Below, in pieces: positions 35,296 to 45,042 of a DNA stretch of 64,000 nt. Source of the DNA: Nitrospiraceae bacterium (GTDB lineage Bacteria > Nitrospirota > Nitrospiria > Nitrospirales > UBA8639). The notes under the pieces are model-generated. The model was not told the origin of the DNA, did no database searches, and saw only the letters and a program-made list of their open reading frames with translations. The stretch is from the NCBI GenBank assembly GCA_020632635.1, contig JACKFE010000002.1, positions 1 through 64,000 on the forward strand, in the 5' to 3' direction. Each line of letters starts with the position of its first letter. Position 1 is the stretch's first letter. The position numbers were made by a program, and so were the translations under genes.

Positions 35296-36729
35296 TTAGC
35301 GCTGAAGGGGTTTGGGAAAGCCAATCTCTTCCATAGCCGGGGGGGCCAGAGACATATCACTTCCTTCTGAAGCACTCTCGAAGGTGTTTCCTTGCTCCTG
35401 ATCGGATGCGTCGGCCTGCTCTTTGACTAAGCTTCTCAGAGTCAGCCCTTCCAACGCGGCCTCCACCGCCGCATCCCGTCGCATGAGCACCTGGCTCATA
35501 ACATCCGTTCCTACGGAAAAGGATTGCGGCCCATTATGGGGTTGATGTTGCACCACGCGTAATACTTCCGCCACGGAAATCGACTCCGGCGGCCTAGCGA
35601 GAACCAGCCCCTGAGGTTCATCGGTTCGAAACACCATTCCCGCTTTGACTAGGTCATGAATTAAACTTTCCACCAAGGTAAGCGGAACCCCTTGCACCCG
35701 TGCCAACTGCTCTTCCCTCAAAGGAGCTTTACCCGATAAAAACCGGCGGGTGATATGACGCAAAAGAGCCAGGGTGAGATATTCGCGAAAAAGCGGAGTT
35801 TGATGTTTGCGACGCAAATGGAGTAAATAGGCTGACGGATGCTGATGATAATACGCGACTTGGGCACCAGCCAAAACAATCAACCATCCCACATACAGCC
35901 AGATTAAAAATAAAATCAGCACAGCAAAGCTGGAATAAATGGCGCTGTATCGTCCAGAACTCGATACAAAAGCCGCAAAGGCCATGCCCGCCAGTTGCCA
36001 AAACACACCGGCTGTCACCCCTCCCACTAACGCCGAACTCAAATTCACTGTCGTGTAGGGTACAAATTTATACAAAAAGGTAAAAACAAAACACATAAAG
36101 AAGAAGGGAAGAAGATTCGTCAGAATGATCATCACCTGACCAAGCGGCTGAATGTCCATCAGAGTTTGTACCAGCCAATGACTCTGAGCCGAAGCCGTCA
36201 TGCCGAATGCCGTGAAGACAAATACCGGTCCCACCAGGACCACACTCAGATAATCCGTGATTTTCCGGGCAAACGGACGTCCGATTTCGATTCTCCAAAT
36301 GGAATTCAACGCTTCTTCGATTTTTTCAATCAGGGAATAGGTGGTATAAAACAACCCCGCTAACCCGACGGCTCCCAAAACCCCCACCTTTAAATTGTCG
36401 ACAAACTGGACAATATTCGTGGTAATCTCTGCTCCTTTGGGACCAAGAGGGTCTAATGCTTGAGCCAGGATGGGTTGAATTTGTTGATGGACGCCAAAAG
36501 CCTTCAGCACAGATAGCATCACGGCCAGGAAGGGAACCAAAGAGAGCAAGGTCGTATAAACCAGACTCGTCGCCCGGATACTCAAGATGCTTTCCTGAAA
36601 CTCCGTGACGGCCACCAACAGAAGACGTAATAACATGACTCCTCGTTGATGCAACCCCGACAATTCATTCACATTGACGATCCAGACATCATGCTGGCAA
36701 TACCGAATCATCCGTTCAATGAGTTCCAT
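35296..36729 (-). CDS. yihY: YihY/BrkB family inner-membrane protein with C-terminal winged helix
   Basis: Membrane protein of 477 residues. Six hydrophobic helices in residues 50-300 carry the family pattern TSLVYTTLLSLVPFLAVMLS and FLIWLYVGWLIVLAGAQVAYYH. The last 130 residues (LLRHITRRFLSGKAPLREEQ and LVESLIHDLVKAGMVFRTDE) look like a winged-helix domain, as in many longer YihY proteins. Formerly called ribonuclease BN or virulence factor BrkB. Function not established. ATG at 36729; divergent with 36776. Confidence 0.9.
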   Translation of the reverse strand: MELIERMIRYCQHDVWIVNVNELSGLHQRGVMLLRLLLVAVTEFQESILSIRATSLVYTTLLSLVPFLAVMLSVLKAFGVHQQIQPILAQALDPLGPKGAEITTNIVQFVDNLKVGVLGAVGLAGLFYTTYSLIEKIEEALNSIWRIEIGRPFARKITDYLSVVLVGPVFVFTAFGMTASAQSHWLVQTLMDIQPLGQVMIILTNLLPFFFMCFVFTFLYKFVPYTTVNLSSALVGGVTAGVFWQLAGMAFAAFVSSSGRYSAIYSSFAVLILFLIWLYVGWLIVLAGAQVAYYHQHPSAYLLHLRRKHQTPLFREYLTLALLRHITRRFLSGKAPLREEQLARVQGVPLTLVESLIHDLVKAGMVFRTDEPQGLVLARPPESISVAEVLRVVQHQPHNGPQSFSVGTDVMSQVLMRRDAAVEAALEGLTLRSLVKEQADASDQEQGNTFESASEGSDMSLAPPAMEEIGFPKPLQR

Positions 36730-36775
36730 CTCGTCGATGCCCTCCCTTTCCTTACCCTACAAAGACAGTAGGCAA

Positions 36776-37468
36776 ATGTCCAGAATGGCGCAAATCAGAC
36801 GTTGGATCTTCAAGACCACTTTCCCGACTATGATCTCAACAAATTCCCATGATCTCCAATATCCTCGGACTCGGCGTTCTATCCACTCTCCAGGCTGCTT
36901 GCACCAGCGTTTCCTCCAACTGTTGTTGGCGGTAATCTCGGTAGTCGCATTTGGCTGTTCCTCTTCTTCAGACTGGGATGTCCAATGGCAAGAGATTACT
37001 GAGGCGATTGAAGCTGGAAATATTCAGGAAGCGAAAACCCGACTGAGCGGATTGCTCCCACAGGTTCAACAGGAAGGGCCGAAAAATGTCCACTATGCCC
37101 AAGTCATTTTTCAATTAGGTATCATCGCACAGCATGAAGGGCAAGAAAAACAAGCGGAATCCTATTTTTGGGAAGCTCTCACGCTCTGGGCACAATCCGT
37201 TGGCCCGGAGCACCCACATATGGCTAGCACCCTTTCTGCCCTCGCCGACCTGTTTGAGAAAAGAGGCAATATGGATAACGCCCTCCCCTTACTCAAACGA
37301 GCCGCAGCAATCGAAGAGAAAGCCTGGGGACAATCGGACTCACGACGTCTGCCAACCTTGCTCGCCTATCATCAACTTTTACTCAAAGCTGGCCACACGA
37401 CAGAAGCCCAAAGAATCCAAACCGACATTTCCCACCTTCAAGACATCCATTCCCTCAGTAAGGACTAA
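36776..37468 (+). CDS. TPR-repeat lipoprotein
   Basis: About 230 residues. A signal segment LQLLLAVISVVAFGC carries the lipobox at about Cys 57. The mature part has TPR pairs (VIFQLGIIAQHEGQEKQAES, STLSALADLFEKRGNMDNA, LLAYHQLLLKAGHTTEAQR). In-frame ATGs at 36776, 36785 and 36830 are all possible, and the last gives the most normal lipoprotein signal peptide. Opposite-strand yihY starts 46 nt away. Partner unknown. Confidence 0.75.
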   Translation: MSRMAQIRRWIFKTTFPTMISTNSHDLQYPRTRRSIHSPGCLHQRFLQLLLAVISVVAFGCSSSSDWDVQWQEITEAIEAGNIQEAKTRLSGLLPQVQQEGPKNVHYAQVIFQLGIIAQHEGQEKQAESYFWEALTLWAQSVGPEHPHMASTLSALADLFEKRGNMDNALPLLKRAAAIEEKAWGQSDSRRLPTLLAYHQLLLKAGHTTEAQRIQTDISHLQDIHSLSKD

Positions 37469-37622
37469 GACTTCCTTCATGGGCGCCCATCATCTATTGC
37501 TCTTTGGAGTCGTTCTGGGTACCATTCGTCCCTAGCAGTTGCGCTCAAGTGTGCGGGCTTAACTGGAAGTCATCGATTCGAGTCCGGTGCGGTTTTTCTC
37601 TCCCTTTGCCTCTTCCATTAGG

Positions 37623-38843
37623 ATGACGAAACGGATTCCCATTCAGGAATTACGTCCAGGGATGTTTATTGCCAGCCTGGATCAATCCTGGTTTAAAACG
37701 CCATTCCTGCGACATCAATGGCGAATCAACCGGGAAGATGAAATCACGCTGCTCAAAAATTATGGGATTCAAGAGGTAGTGATTGACACCGATCAAGGCC
37801 TGGATGTCGCAGCTGACCCAACGGTCACATCCTCACCCCTTCCCGGTGATCCCACCGCCGAACCGGCTGTGCGGGAGGCACCTCCCATAGGCCCTCACCC
37901 AGAAGAAATTGAATCCGCACGAATCCTTCGGGCCGAAGCCATTTCCACGCTTGATCTATTTTTCCGTCAAATTGAACCGCCCTCTTCTCATCATTTGCAG
38001 GAGGTGCGGAGCGTGGTAGGCACGCTGCTTGATGGGATCTTAGAACATCAGGCAGCCATGGTGTCACTCATCCAAATGCGCCGGTTCGATCCAAATTTAG
38101 CATCCCATGGCGTGGACACCGGCGTCTTAGCCATGGCAGTCGGCCAAGAACAGCACTTCCCCATTCCCTCACTAAAAGCCCTGGGATTGGCTGCACTGTT
38201 ACATGATATTGGGCAACTTCGCCTTCCCTTAAACATTGTCCGAAAAACCACCCCGTATTCACCCCAGGATCACAAGCTTATGCAAAGCCATTGCGAAATG
38301 GGCCTAGCACTGGTTACAAACTTTCCAGGGATCCCGGAAGAATCCAAGCGCATGATCCTTGACCATCATGAACGTCTGGATGGCTCAGGATACCCTCGTC
38401 GGTTAAAGGGGGCACAGATTTCGGAATTGACCCAAATTCTGAGCATTGCCGATACCTATGACGCACAAATCAGCGGACGCTGCAGCGCCCCGCCGGTTCC
38501 CCCGGCCCGGGCTCTTTCCGAATTGTATCGGGCAGCCATCACCGGCCATTTTCATGTGGCTTTTGTCCAGCGGCTGATTCAACTTTTAGGTGTCTACCCC
38601 ATTGGCACTCTCGTCCGACTCAATACGAATGAACAAGCCATTGTCGTGTGGGTATCCAGTCAGACCCGCTTGTCTCCCACCATCAAACTACTGAAGGATG
38701 CCTTCGGCCACCCGTACCCTGAACAGGACCTTTTGGATCTTTCTGCTCAACCGGAAGGCATCCCGATTCGGGCCATTGTGGAAGCGTTGGATCCTCAACA
38801 AGAAGGCTGGGATGTCAACCAACTCCTTGAATCCTTATGGTGA
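37623..38843 (+). CDS. DUF3391 / HD-GYP domain protein, paralog 2
   Basis: About 406 residues, paralog of 28448-29710. The DUF3391 start is TKRIPIQELRPGMFIASLDQ, and the HD-GYP domain has HDIG, HCEMGLALV, HHERLDGSGYP and ILSIADTYDAQISG, so all catalytic residues are in place. Predicted c-di-GMP phosphodiesterase. ATG at 37623 fits homology, while the open frame begins 36 nt upstream. It lies just before a hybrid histidine kinase, 39 nt apart, and they may be co-expressed. Confidence 0.87.
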   Translation: MTKRIPIQELRPGMFIASLDQSWFKTPFLRHQWRINREDEITLLKNYGIQEVVIDTDQGLDVAADPTVTSSPLPGDPTAEPAVREAPPIGPHPEEIESARILRAEAISTLDLFFRQIEPPSSHHLQEVRSVVGTLLDGILEHQAAMVSLIQMRRFDPNLASHGVDTGVLAMAVGQEQHFPIPSLKALGLAALLHDIGQLRLPLNIVRKTTPYSPQDHKLMQSHCEMGLALVTNFPGIPEESKRMILDHHERLDGSGYPRRLKGAQISELTQILSIADTYDAQISGRCSAPPVPPARALSELYRAAITGHFHVAFVQRLIQLLGVYPIGTLVRLNTNEQAIVVWVSSQTRLSPTIKLLKDAFGHPYPEQDLLDLSAQPEGIPIRAIVEALDPQQEGWDVNQLLESLW

Positions 38844-38882
38844 GCCACTTGTACCCCTCATACCGATAAAGAGAGACTCTTG

Positions 38883-41585
38883 ATGCCACACGGCCCTTCG
38901 CCATTTCAATCGTCATTTCACCACATGGATGTACCAAGTCTGGAAAAAGCTCTCCGTTCGGCCCAAACATTTGTTCATACCTTATTAGATTCCATTCATA
39001 TTGGGATTTGCCAGATCAATCCTCAAGGAAAAGTCCTTTCACTTAACTTGGAAGGGGCTCGCATCCTTCAACGTACGGAAAAATCCTGTGTCGGGCAGTC
39101 GCTTCATGACCAAACCGGATGTCTGTATTCCGACCCTCATGGTCAGGAGCAAGTCTGCCCAATTGAACGGGTGTTGAAATTTGGAAAATCGGTTTGGACT
39201 CCGAAGATGTTACTTCGACGACCCAGTGGCGAAACCCGCTGGGTCGAATTTCAGGGCACCCCCTTGAATGATTTACACAACCCAGGCGCCCTGCTCATTT
39301 TTCGGGATCTGAGTCAACAACTTCAACAACATGAAGAACATCAGCATTTGGCGTCCATGCCTGAAGAAAGTCCCAACCCCATTGTGGAAGTTGATCCTCA
39401 AGGTCGCCTGACGTATGCCAACCCGGCGATGATCCGGCTTCTCGATACATTTGGATTTCGGGCTGACGGCATTCCCCACGTCTTACCGGCGACCTTAACC
39501 CAGATCACCAAAGAATGCCTGAAGACCATGGAACCAATGCGAGGGTTAACGGTGGTGGTGGAACAATGCCACTTTGATTGGACCTTTTCGCCCATTCAAG
39601 ACAGAGGACTGGTCCGAGCCTATGGATTGGATATTACCAATCATGTCAAAGTGCGAAATACCCTAACCGAACTGCAATCCCGTTATCATTCACTCGTGGA
39701 TTCAGCCCATGAAGGCATTATTTCAGCGGATCTTCATGGCACCATTGTCTCCTGGAATCCCGCGGCACAGGCCATCTTTGGATACCACCCCCAAGAAATT
39801 ATGGGAAAATCCATTCTGGCTCTCGTTGAGGAAGGATATCGGGATCTCTATCGACGCGGATTGGAAGACATCAGCTATGGTCAGACGACCTCTCATCCTC
39901 TGCAGCGCCCCTTGGAATTAACAGGACTTCGAAAATCCGGCGAAACCTTCGCCCTTGAAATATCCCTGACCAGCTGGAAAGTAGGGTTGGATACGCATTA
40001 TGGATTTATTCTTCGCGATATCTCTGATAGGAAATTTTCAGAACAATCCCTGATTGAAGAACGAGAACGATTGGTTACCACCCTGCAATCCGTCGCAGAA
40101 GGTCTCATTACAACCGATCGTGAGGGACGCATTTCTTTTTTCAATCCACTGGCAGAAGCCATTACGGGGTGGACCCACGCCGAGGCCATCCATCGACCAC
40201 TACAGGAGATTTTTCGAATCGGTACCGAAAGAGCCTCCAACCAACAGGTCCATGCCTTGCCTTTTCCTGCTCCCACCCTACCCCATGGACAGCCGGAAGA
40301 ATTGCCTTCCATGCTCCTGACCAAAACTGGTTCTCAACGGACCATTACCATGAGGGAGACACCTATTCGAGACCATCAAGGACACCTCTGGGGAACGGTC
40401 ATCGTTTTCCGGGATATCACCGATCACTATCGGCAACAGGAGGAACAACAACGACTGAACAAACTGAACTCGTTGGGGGTACTTGCCGGGGGGTTGGCCC
40501 ATGATTTCAACAATCTCCTCACGACAATTTTAGGAAATGTTTTCGTCGCCAAACTCCGGATGATCCCCAAAGACCCATTGGCCCAAAATCTGGAGCAAGC
40601 CGAACACGCCTGCTTACGGGCGAAAGAATTAACCCAACAATTATTGACCTTCGCCAAAGGTGGCGCACCCATCAAGACTTCCATTTCGTTGGGCGATTTA
40701 GTTCGGAAAAGCACAATCTTTGCTTTATCTGGCTCTTCGATTAGCTGCCATTTTGATATTCCAGATGATCTCTGGCCTTTAGACGCTGACCCGGCCCAAC
40801 TGCGACAGGTCATTCAAAATATCGCGATCAATGCCCGGCAGGCGATGCCAAATGGAGGACATTTTTCCGTTCGAATTCAGAATACCTCGTACCCACATCA
40901 TCCGGCTGCCGCCGTCCCGGCTTTGGAGCCAGGCCATTATTTACAAATTACCTTGGAAGATCAGGGAAGTGGTATCGAAGAGCAAAATCTCCCTAACATT
41001 TTCGATCCATATTTTACGACAAAACCCGGAGCGTCGGGCTTGGGGCTGGCTACAGCCCATAGTATCATTCGACACCATTTAGGACATATTAGCGTCTATT
41101 CCCTGCCAGGGCAGGGAACAAAATTTTCTGTTTTCCTTCCTTCTTCCTATTCCCCCTCAACGACCCAAGAACCATCCTTGGCCCCCACGCATGCCCAGCG
41201 AGGCCGAGTCCTGGTCATGGACGATGAACAAAGCATCCGACGAATGGTGGAAGATGCCTTGACCCAATTTGGCTATGAAGTCACGAGCGCGCAGGATGGG
41301 CATGAAACCATTGCCCTTTTCTCTGAGTCGCTCGCGGCCGGGAGAAAATTTGATGTCGTCCTGTTAGATCTCACCATCCCAGGAGCCATGGGTGGGAAAG
41401 AAGCGATCCAACACTTGCGCTCACTCGATCCCCAGGTAAAGGCTATCGTCACCAGTGGCTATTCCGACGATCCCATCATGTCCGACTACCAGCGATATGG
41501 GTTTCACAGTATTCTGGTGAAACCGTATCGCATCATGGATCTAGCTAAACTCCTGGAATCCGTCTGTGCCCCGATGAAGACCTAA
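38883..41585 (+). CDS. Hybrid histidine kinase with multiple PAS domains and a receiver
   Basis: Cytoplasmic sensor kinase of 900 residues without membrane segments. PAS domains start near residues 15, 150, 270 (YHSLVDSAHEGIISADLHGT) and 390 (LVTTLQSVAEGLITTDREGR). The H box is LAGGLAHDFNNLLTTILGN with phospho-His in HDFNN, and N, G1 and G2 boxes are present (NARQAMPNGG, DQGSGI, GLGLATAHSII). The receiver is at residues 775-900: VLVMDDEQSIRR, phospho-acceptor in VVLLDLTIPG. ATG at 38883; a TTG precedes it directly. Its position after an HD-GYP gene suggests a signalling pair. Confidence 0.92.
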   Translation: MPHGPSPFQSSFHHMDVPSLEKALRSAQTFVHTLLDSIHIGICQINPQGKVLSLNLEGARILQRTEKSCVGQSLHDQTGCLYSDPHGQEQVCPIERVLKFGKSVWTPKMLLRRPSGETRWVEFQGTPLNDLHNPGALLIFRDLSQQLQQHEEHQHLASMPEESPNPIVEVDPQGRLTYANPAMIRLLDTFGFRADGIPHVLPATLTQITKECLKTMEPMRGLTVVVEQCHFDWTFSPIQDRGLVRAYGLDITNHVKVRNTLTELQSRYHSLVDSAHEGIISADLHGTIVSWNPAAQAIFGYHPQEIMGKSILALVEEGYRDLYRRGLEDISYGQTTSHPLQRPLELTGLRKSGETFALEISLTSWKVGLDTHYGFILRDISDRKFSEQSLIEERERLVTTLQSVAEGLITTDREGRISFFNPLAEAITGWTHAEAIHRPLQEIFRIGTERASNQQVHALPFPAPTLPHGQPEELPSMLLTKTGSQRTITMRETPIRDHQGHLWGTVIVFRDITDHYRQQEEQQRLNKLNSLGVLAGGLAHDFNNLLTTILGNVFVAKLRMIPKDPLAQNLEQAEHACLRAKELTQQLLTFAKGGAPIKTSISLGDLVRKSTIFALSGSSISCHFDIPDDLWPLDADPAQLRQVIQNIAINARQAMPNGGHFSVRIQNTSYPHHPAAAVPALEPGHYLQITLEDQGSGIEEQNLPNIFDPYFTTKPGASGLGLATAHSIIRHHLGHISVYSLPGQGTKFSVFLPSSYSPSTTQEPSLAPTHAQRGRVLVMDDEQSIRRMVEDALTQFGYEVTSAQDGHETIALFSESLAAGRKFDVVLLDLTIPGAMGGKEAIQHLRSLDPQVKAIVTSGYSDDPIMSDYQRYGFHSILVKPYRIMDLAKLLESVCAPMKT

Positions 41586-41782
41586 CCCATTTCTCATCGT
41601 CCTGCGGCACTCCGATTTTAGACGAAATTCGCCTTTCCCCTTCCCTTTCAAGCAGAGAAGTCTGGACTTCCTCTTTCGCTCGATCGACAATGGCTCGATT
41701 AAATTACGGATAGGAGAAATCAAAGAATGGAAGAATGAATACAAAGAAGCAGTCAGTGTTTCAAGAGGGCATCTTGAACCAC

Positions 41783-41818
41783 AAAGGGCGTTTTCCGATG
41801 AATTGGAAAACGCCCTTT
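41783..41818. terminator. Bidirectional hairpin between the kinase and the tad operon
   Basis: A 14-bp perfect stem (41783-41796 with 41805-41818) with AAA and TTT ends. It can end the kinase transcript on the + strand and the tad operon on the - strand. Confidence 0.75.
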
Positions 41819-41858
41819 GCGGCAGACAGTCCAGTCGGACTCCTTCAGTCTATGCCCT

Positions 41859-42851
41859 TTACAAGCAGACCGGCTCCCGACGAAGCAGGGTTTGCTGTTG
41901 AATCAAGGGAAGCTTGGACAGCAGCCGTTGGCTGAGAGATAAATTTTCCTTCGCCTTTTCGTAAAACGTTGGCTGAGCCTCAATGGCTTTTTCAAAACAT
42001 CGGGAAGCCCTCGCAAAGTTGCCTTTCTCCATGAAGGCCATTCCAATATTGTTATAGGCCTTCGGCGTATCCAGCCCCCGAGCATACGCGTCAAAGGCTA
42101 GGTCAAAATGACCTAATTTCGTCAAAGCCATGCCCAAATTATTGGAAATCTTGTCCGTGGTTCCACCCATTTGAAGCGCTTGCTGTAATGTTTCCACGGC
42201 CTCTTGATACCGACCATCCAAATAATAGGACATCCCTAAATTGTTCAGGATCGAAGGGTCAAACTTCTTCGTGTCTAATGCTGCCTGATACATGGCAATC
42301 GCTTCCTTATGCGCATGTCGACGATCATAGACAATTCCCAGAAAATTTTTTGCTGTCCACAAATTGGGGTCATAGAGCAAGGCTGCTTCAAATTCTTTTT
42401 CTGCCTCTGTATCCTTTTCCATTTTCATGAGCGCCCGCCCCATTCCTTCATACGCTGGGGCAAAATTGAGATCATAGTCTAAGATGGTGTGAAATTGATC
42501 ATAGGCTCGTTGTGCCTGCCCATGCTCCAAATAGGTAACGGCCAATTTGTACCGGGCGGGGACCCGTTCCGGTTCCAGATCCAACGCCTTTTCATATTGC
42601 ACTTTAGCCATGGGGAAGTTTCCCTGCTGAAGATGGGCATCCCCCAGCTTTTCAAACTCGTCCTGGGTCATTTCTTTGGAAAGATCCACGGATGCTTTAG
42701 GTTCAGGATCAATGCCTGCTTTTTGTCGCTCCAGAATTTGCTGATAATGCTCGTCCTGAATACTAAACATCGGCTTATCCTGACTGGCACATCCCACTAG
42801 GGTGATTCCTAGAAGTCCAAACATACATGCGATTCGACTACCCCTCATCAT
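41859..42851 (-). CDS. tadD: TadD-like TPR lipoprotein
   Basis: Last gene of the Tad operon, about 330 residues. The lipobox is LLGITLVGC, and six or more TPR units follow (YKLAVTYLEHGQAQRAYDQF, AYEGMGRALMKMEKDTEAEK, NNLGMALTKLGHFDLAFDAY). Tad lipoproteins of this type help secretin assembly. Three ATGs in a row at 42848, 42851 and 42854 follow GAGAGG; 42851 has the best spacing. The longer frame upstream lacks a signal peptide at its start. It is 150 nt from tadC. Confidence 0.85.
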   Translation of the reverse strand: MMRGSRIACMFGLLGITLVGCASQDKPMFSIQDEHYQQILERQKAGIDPEPKASVDLSKEMTQDEFEKLGDAHLQQGNFPMAKVQYEKALDLEPERVPARYKLAVTYLEHGQAQRAYDQFHTILDYDLNFAPAYEGMGRALMKMEKDTEAEKEFEAALLYDPNLWTAKNFLGIVYDRRHAHKEAIAMYQAALDTKKFDPSILNNLGMSYYLDGRYQEAVETLQQALQMGGTTDKISNNLGMALTKLGHFDLAFDAYARGLDTPKAYNNIGMAFMEKGNFARASRCFEKAIEAQPTFYEKAKENLSLSQRLLSKLPLIQQQTLLRREPVCL

Positions 42852-43002
42852 CATCCACCTCTCCGGATTATGGGTGAACACAGCACGGATTTGCTGTGGC
42901 TCCCCATCTGTTTGGTTTGGCAACCCGACACACGGGATATAGTTTCTGCTCATACCTGTCTCTCCTTATATACATTGGGTAGGGTCAAGTGCATAGCCAT
43001 CA

Positions 43003-43965
43003 TTATGAACCTCCGCCCATGGAAGGCAGAAGATTTCTGATCAGATTGATTACACCAGGGCCTACGATCACCACCATTAAGGCCGGAAAAATAAAGAGGA
43101 TCAGCGGAATCATCAATTTCACAGGAAGCTGCGCTCCCTTTTCCTCGGCTTTCATTCGCCGTTTCATCCTCATCGAATCGGAATGCACACGAAGCGCTTG
43201 ACCAATGCTCGTCCCAAATCGATCTGTTTGAATCAACAACGCCACCAAACTCCGAATATCTTCAAGATCCGTGCGGTTCACCAAATTCCGTAGGGCTTGT
43301 TCGCGAGATAATCCGGCCCGCAACTCCAGATTGAGAAGAATGAATTCATCTCCAAGATCCGGATGTCCCTGTTTCACCTCATTCCCTACCCGAGCAATGG
43401 CTTGATCCAATCCCAAACCAGCTTCCACACACACCACCATCAAATCCAAGGCGTCCGGGAATCCATTCACCAAAAGCTCTTTTCTCTTCGCAATAGTATT
43501 CCGTAACCACATCTGCGGCCCGTAATACCCGACAAACATCGACCCGATAAGAAAGATCGGAAACCACTTAGGATCTTTTTCTTTCACCGCATCCGATCCA
43601 AATATCAAAAAGGTCAACCCAAACATGACAGCCAGAAAAATGCGGGTTCCCATAAAAATAACCGGAGCTTGGGATTTCCGATATCCCGCGGTAATAAGAG
43701 AGGCACGCAATTGGGAATGGCTGGCCTGATCCTTCGATTTATTAACCTGTCCAATCTTTTCCAGCAGCTTAAGGCCATATTCTTTAATTCCCGATTGTTC
43801 CTGTTCCTTCTTCTTCAAACTTTTCTGAGTCAGCGATTCACCTTTAGCTCGAACACTCCAATCATTGGCCCTTTGCTGTGACTGCATGAAGGCATATACG
43901 GCCCAGCCAACGATCAACACGCCAAAGAAAATTAACCCGCTGATCAGCAACAGTGGATCGATCAT
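43003..43965 (-). CDS. tadC: Tad pilus inner-membrane protein TadC
   Basis: T2SSF-family inner-membrane platform protein of 320 residues. An N-terminal helix (LLLISGLIFFGVLIVGWAVY) is followed by a pair of central helices (IFLAVMFGLTFLIFG) and a cytoplasmic domain (LDLMVVCVEAGLGLDQAIARV, RALNL), with a last helix LPVKLMIPLILFIFPALMVV. With TadB it anchors the ATPase TadA to the membrane. It starts 6 nt after the tadB stop. Confidence 0.9.
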   Translation of the reverse strand: MIDPLLLISGLIFFGVLIVGWAVYAFMQSQQRANDWSVRAKGESLTQKSLKKKEQEQSGIKEYGLKLLEKIGQVNKSKDQASHSQLRASLITAGYRKSQAPVIFMGTRIFLAVMFGLTFLIFGSDAVKEKDPKWFPIFLIGSMFVGYYGPQMWLRNTIAKRKELLVNGFPDALDLMVVCVEAGLGLDQAIARVGNEVKQGHPDLGDEFILLNLELRAGLSREQALRNLVNRTDLEDIRSLVALLIQTDRFGTSIGQALRVHSDSMRMKRRMKAEEKGAQLPVKLMIPLILFIFPALMVVIVGPGVINLIRNLLPSMGGGS

Positions 43966-43971
43966 GCTTAA

Positions 43972-44949
43972 TTACACCTTTATCTCGCACATATTTTTCA
44001 TAACAAATGCTCCAAGGACCATGAGGAATCCAGCCGCCCCCATCATCATAAGGCCTAGCTCATCCTCAATAAGCAGTCTCATGTAACTTTCATTCAACCA
44101 CCACAATACGCCGGCCATGACAAAGGGCATGGCAAACAAAACAATTCCAGATAAACGCCCCTCAGCCGACAGGGCCTTCACCCGTCCAAATAATTCAAAT
44201 CGTTGACGAATCAAACGGGAAATCGCCTCAATAATCTCCGCCAAATTCCCGCCGCTCTCTCGCTGAACAATCAAGGCGGTGATAAAAAATTTCAAGTCCG
44301 TACTGACTACGCGATTATTCAAATTCGCCATGGCCTCCGGAACGTCGATCCCAAATGAAATTTCTTCAACCGTCCGACCAAACTCCGGTCCAATGGGATC
44401 CGGAAATTCATCCCCCACCATTTTCATGCCGACCGAAAAGGCATGTCCCGCCCGAAGTGCCCGGGCCATGAGATCGAGGGCTTCCGGCAACTGCCGTTCA
44501 AACTCCTTAAACCGGCTAGCCCGCTTCATGCGAAGTTTGACATACGGTAACATCAAACACACAAAACCTATGCCGATTGCCATCACCAATGGATAATCCA
44601 TGAGCCCCGCCGCGACCACACCGACTCCACCAAACACCCCAGACAGCAGCAGAAAAACTCCAATGGGCATCTGACTATTGGCTTGCTGGAGAGTTTTTTC
44701 TAGGCCCCCAAGGTTGGACATGGAAGCCAACAAAGTATGCAGCCAAGGCAGATCACTCAGTTTTCGCTGACGAAGAATGTCGACTGATTGAGAACCTGCT
44801 TGACCGTCTTGGGGGCGTGCCGCTCCTCCTCGAAGACGACGTTTAATGTTCCGATTCTGAGGGTTGAGATATTGGTGATAGCAATAATAAGCCCCTTCCA
44901 CAAACAAAATAATGGAAAGAAAAATTCCGATGCTGATCGCAATAGTCAT
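43972..44949 (-). CDS. tadB: Tad pilus inner-membrane protein TadB
   Basis: T2SSF-family protein of 325 residues. Helix 1 is AISIGIFLSIILFVEGAYYCY, and the family motifs PEALDLMARALRAGHAFSVG and ESGGNLAEIIEAISRLIRQR are clear. A pair of helices (FAMPFVMAGVLWWL, MMMGAAGFLMVLGAFVM) ends it. Partner of TadC in the platform. It lies 93 nt after the tadA stop codon. Confidence 0.9.
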   Translation of the reverse strand: MTIAISIGIFLSIILFVEGAYYCYHQYLNPQNRNIKRRLRGGAARPQDGQAGSQSVDILRQRKLSDLPWLHTLLASMSNLGGLEKTLQQANSQMPIGVFLLLSGVFGGVGVVAAGLMDYPLVMAIGIGFVCLMLPYVKLRMKRASRFKEFERQLPEALDLMARALRAGHAFSVGMKMVGDEFPDPIGPEFGRTVEEISFGIDVPEAMANLNNRVVSTDLKFFITALIVQRESGGNLAEIIEAISRLIRQRFELFGRVKALSAEGRLSGIVLFAMPFVMAGVLWWLNESYMRLLIEDELGLMMMGAAGFLMVLGAFVMKNMCEIKV

Positions 44950-45042
44950 AACCGATACTCCACGCCTCTTCTACCCCAGTCTGTCGTTGACCCTAATTAT
45001 CTCTATACCCTTCACCAAAACCTTCAAGGCAACAAAGTGGCA

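Noticed and set aside
37560..37600. A string with GATTCGAGTCCGGTGC resembling a tRNA T arm
   Set aside because: The flanking bases do not form the T stem, and no acceptor or anticodon arm can be built.
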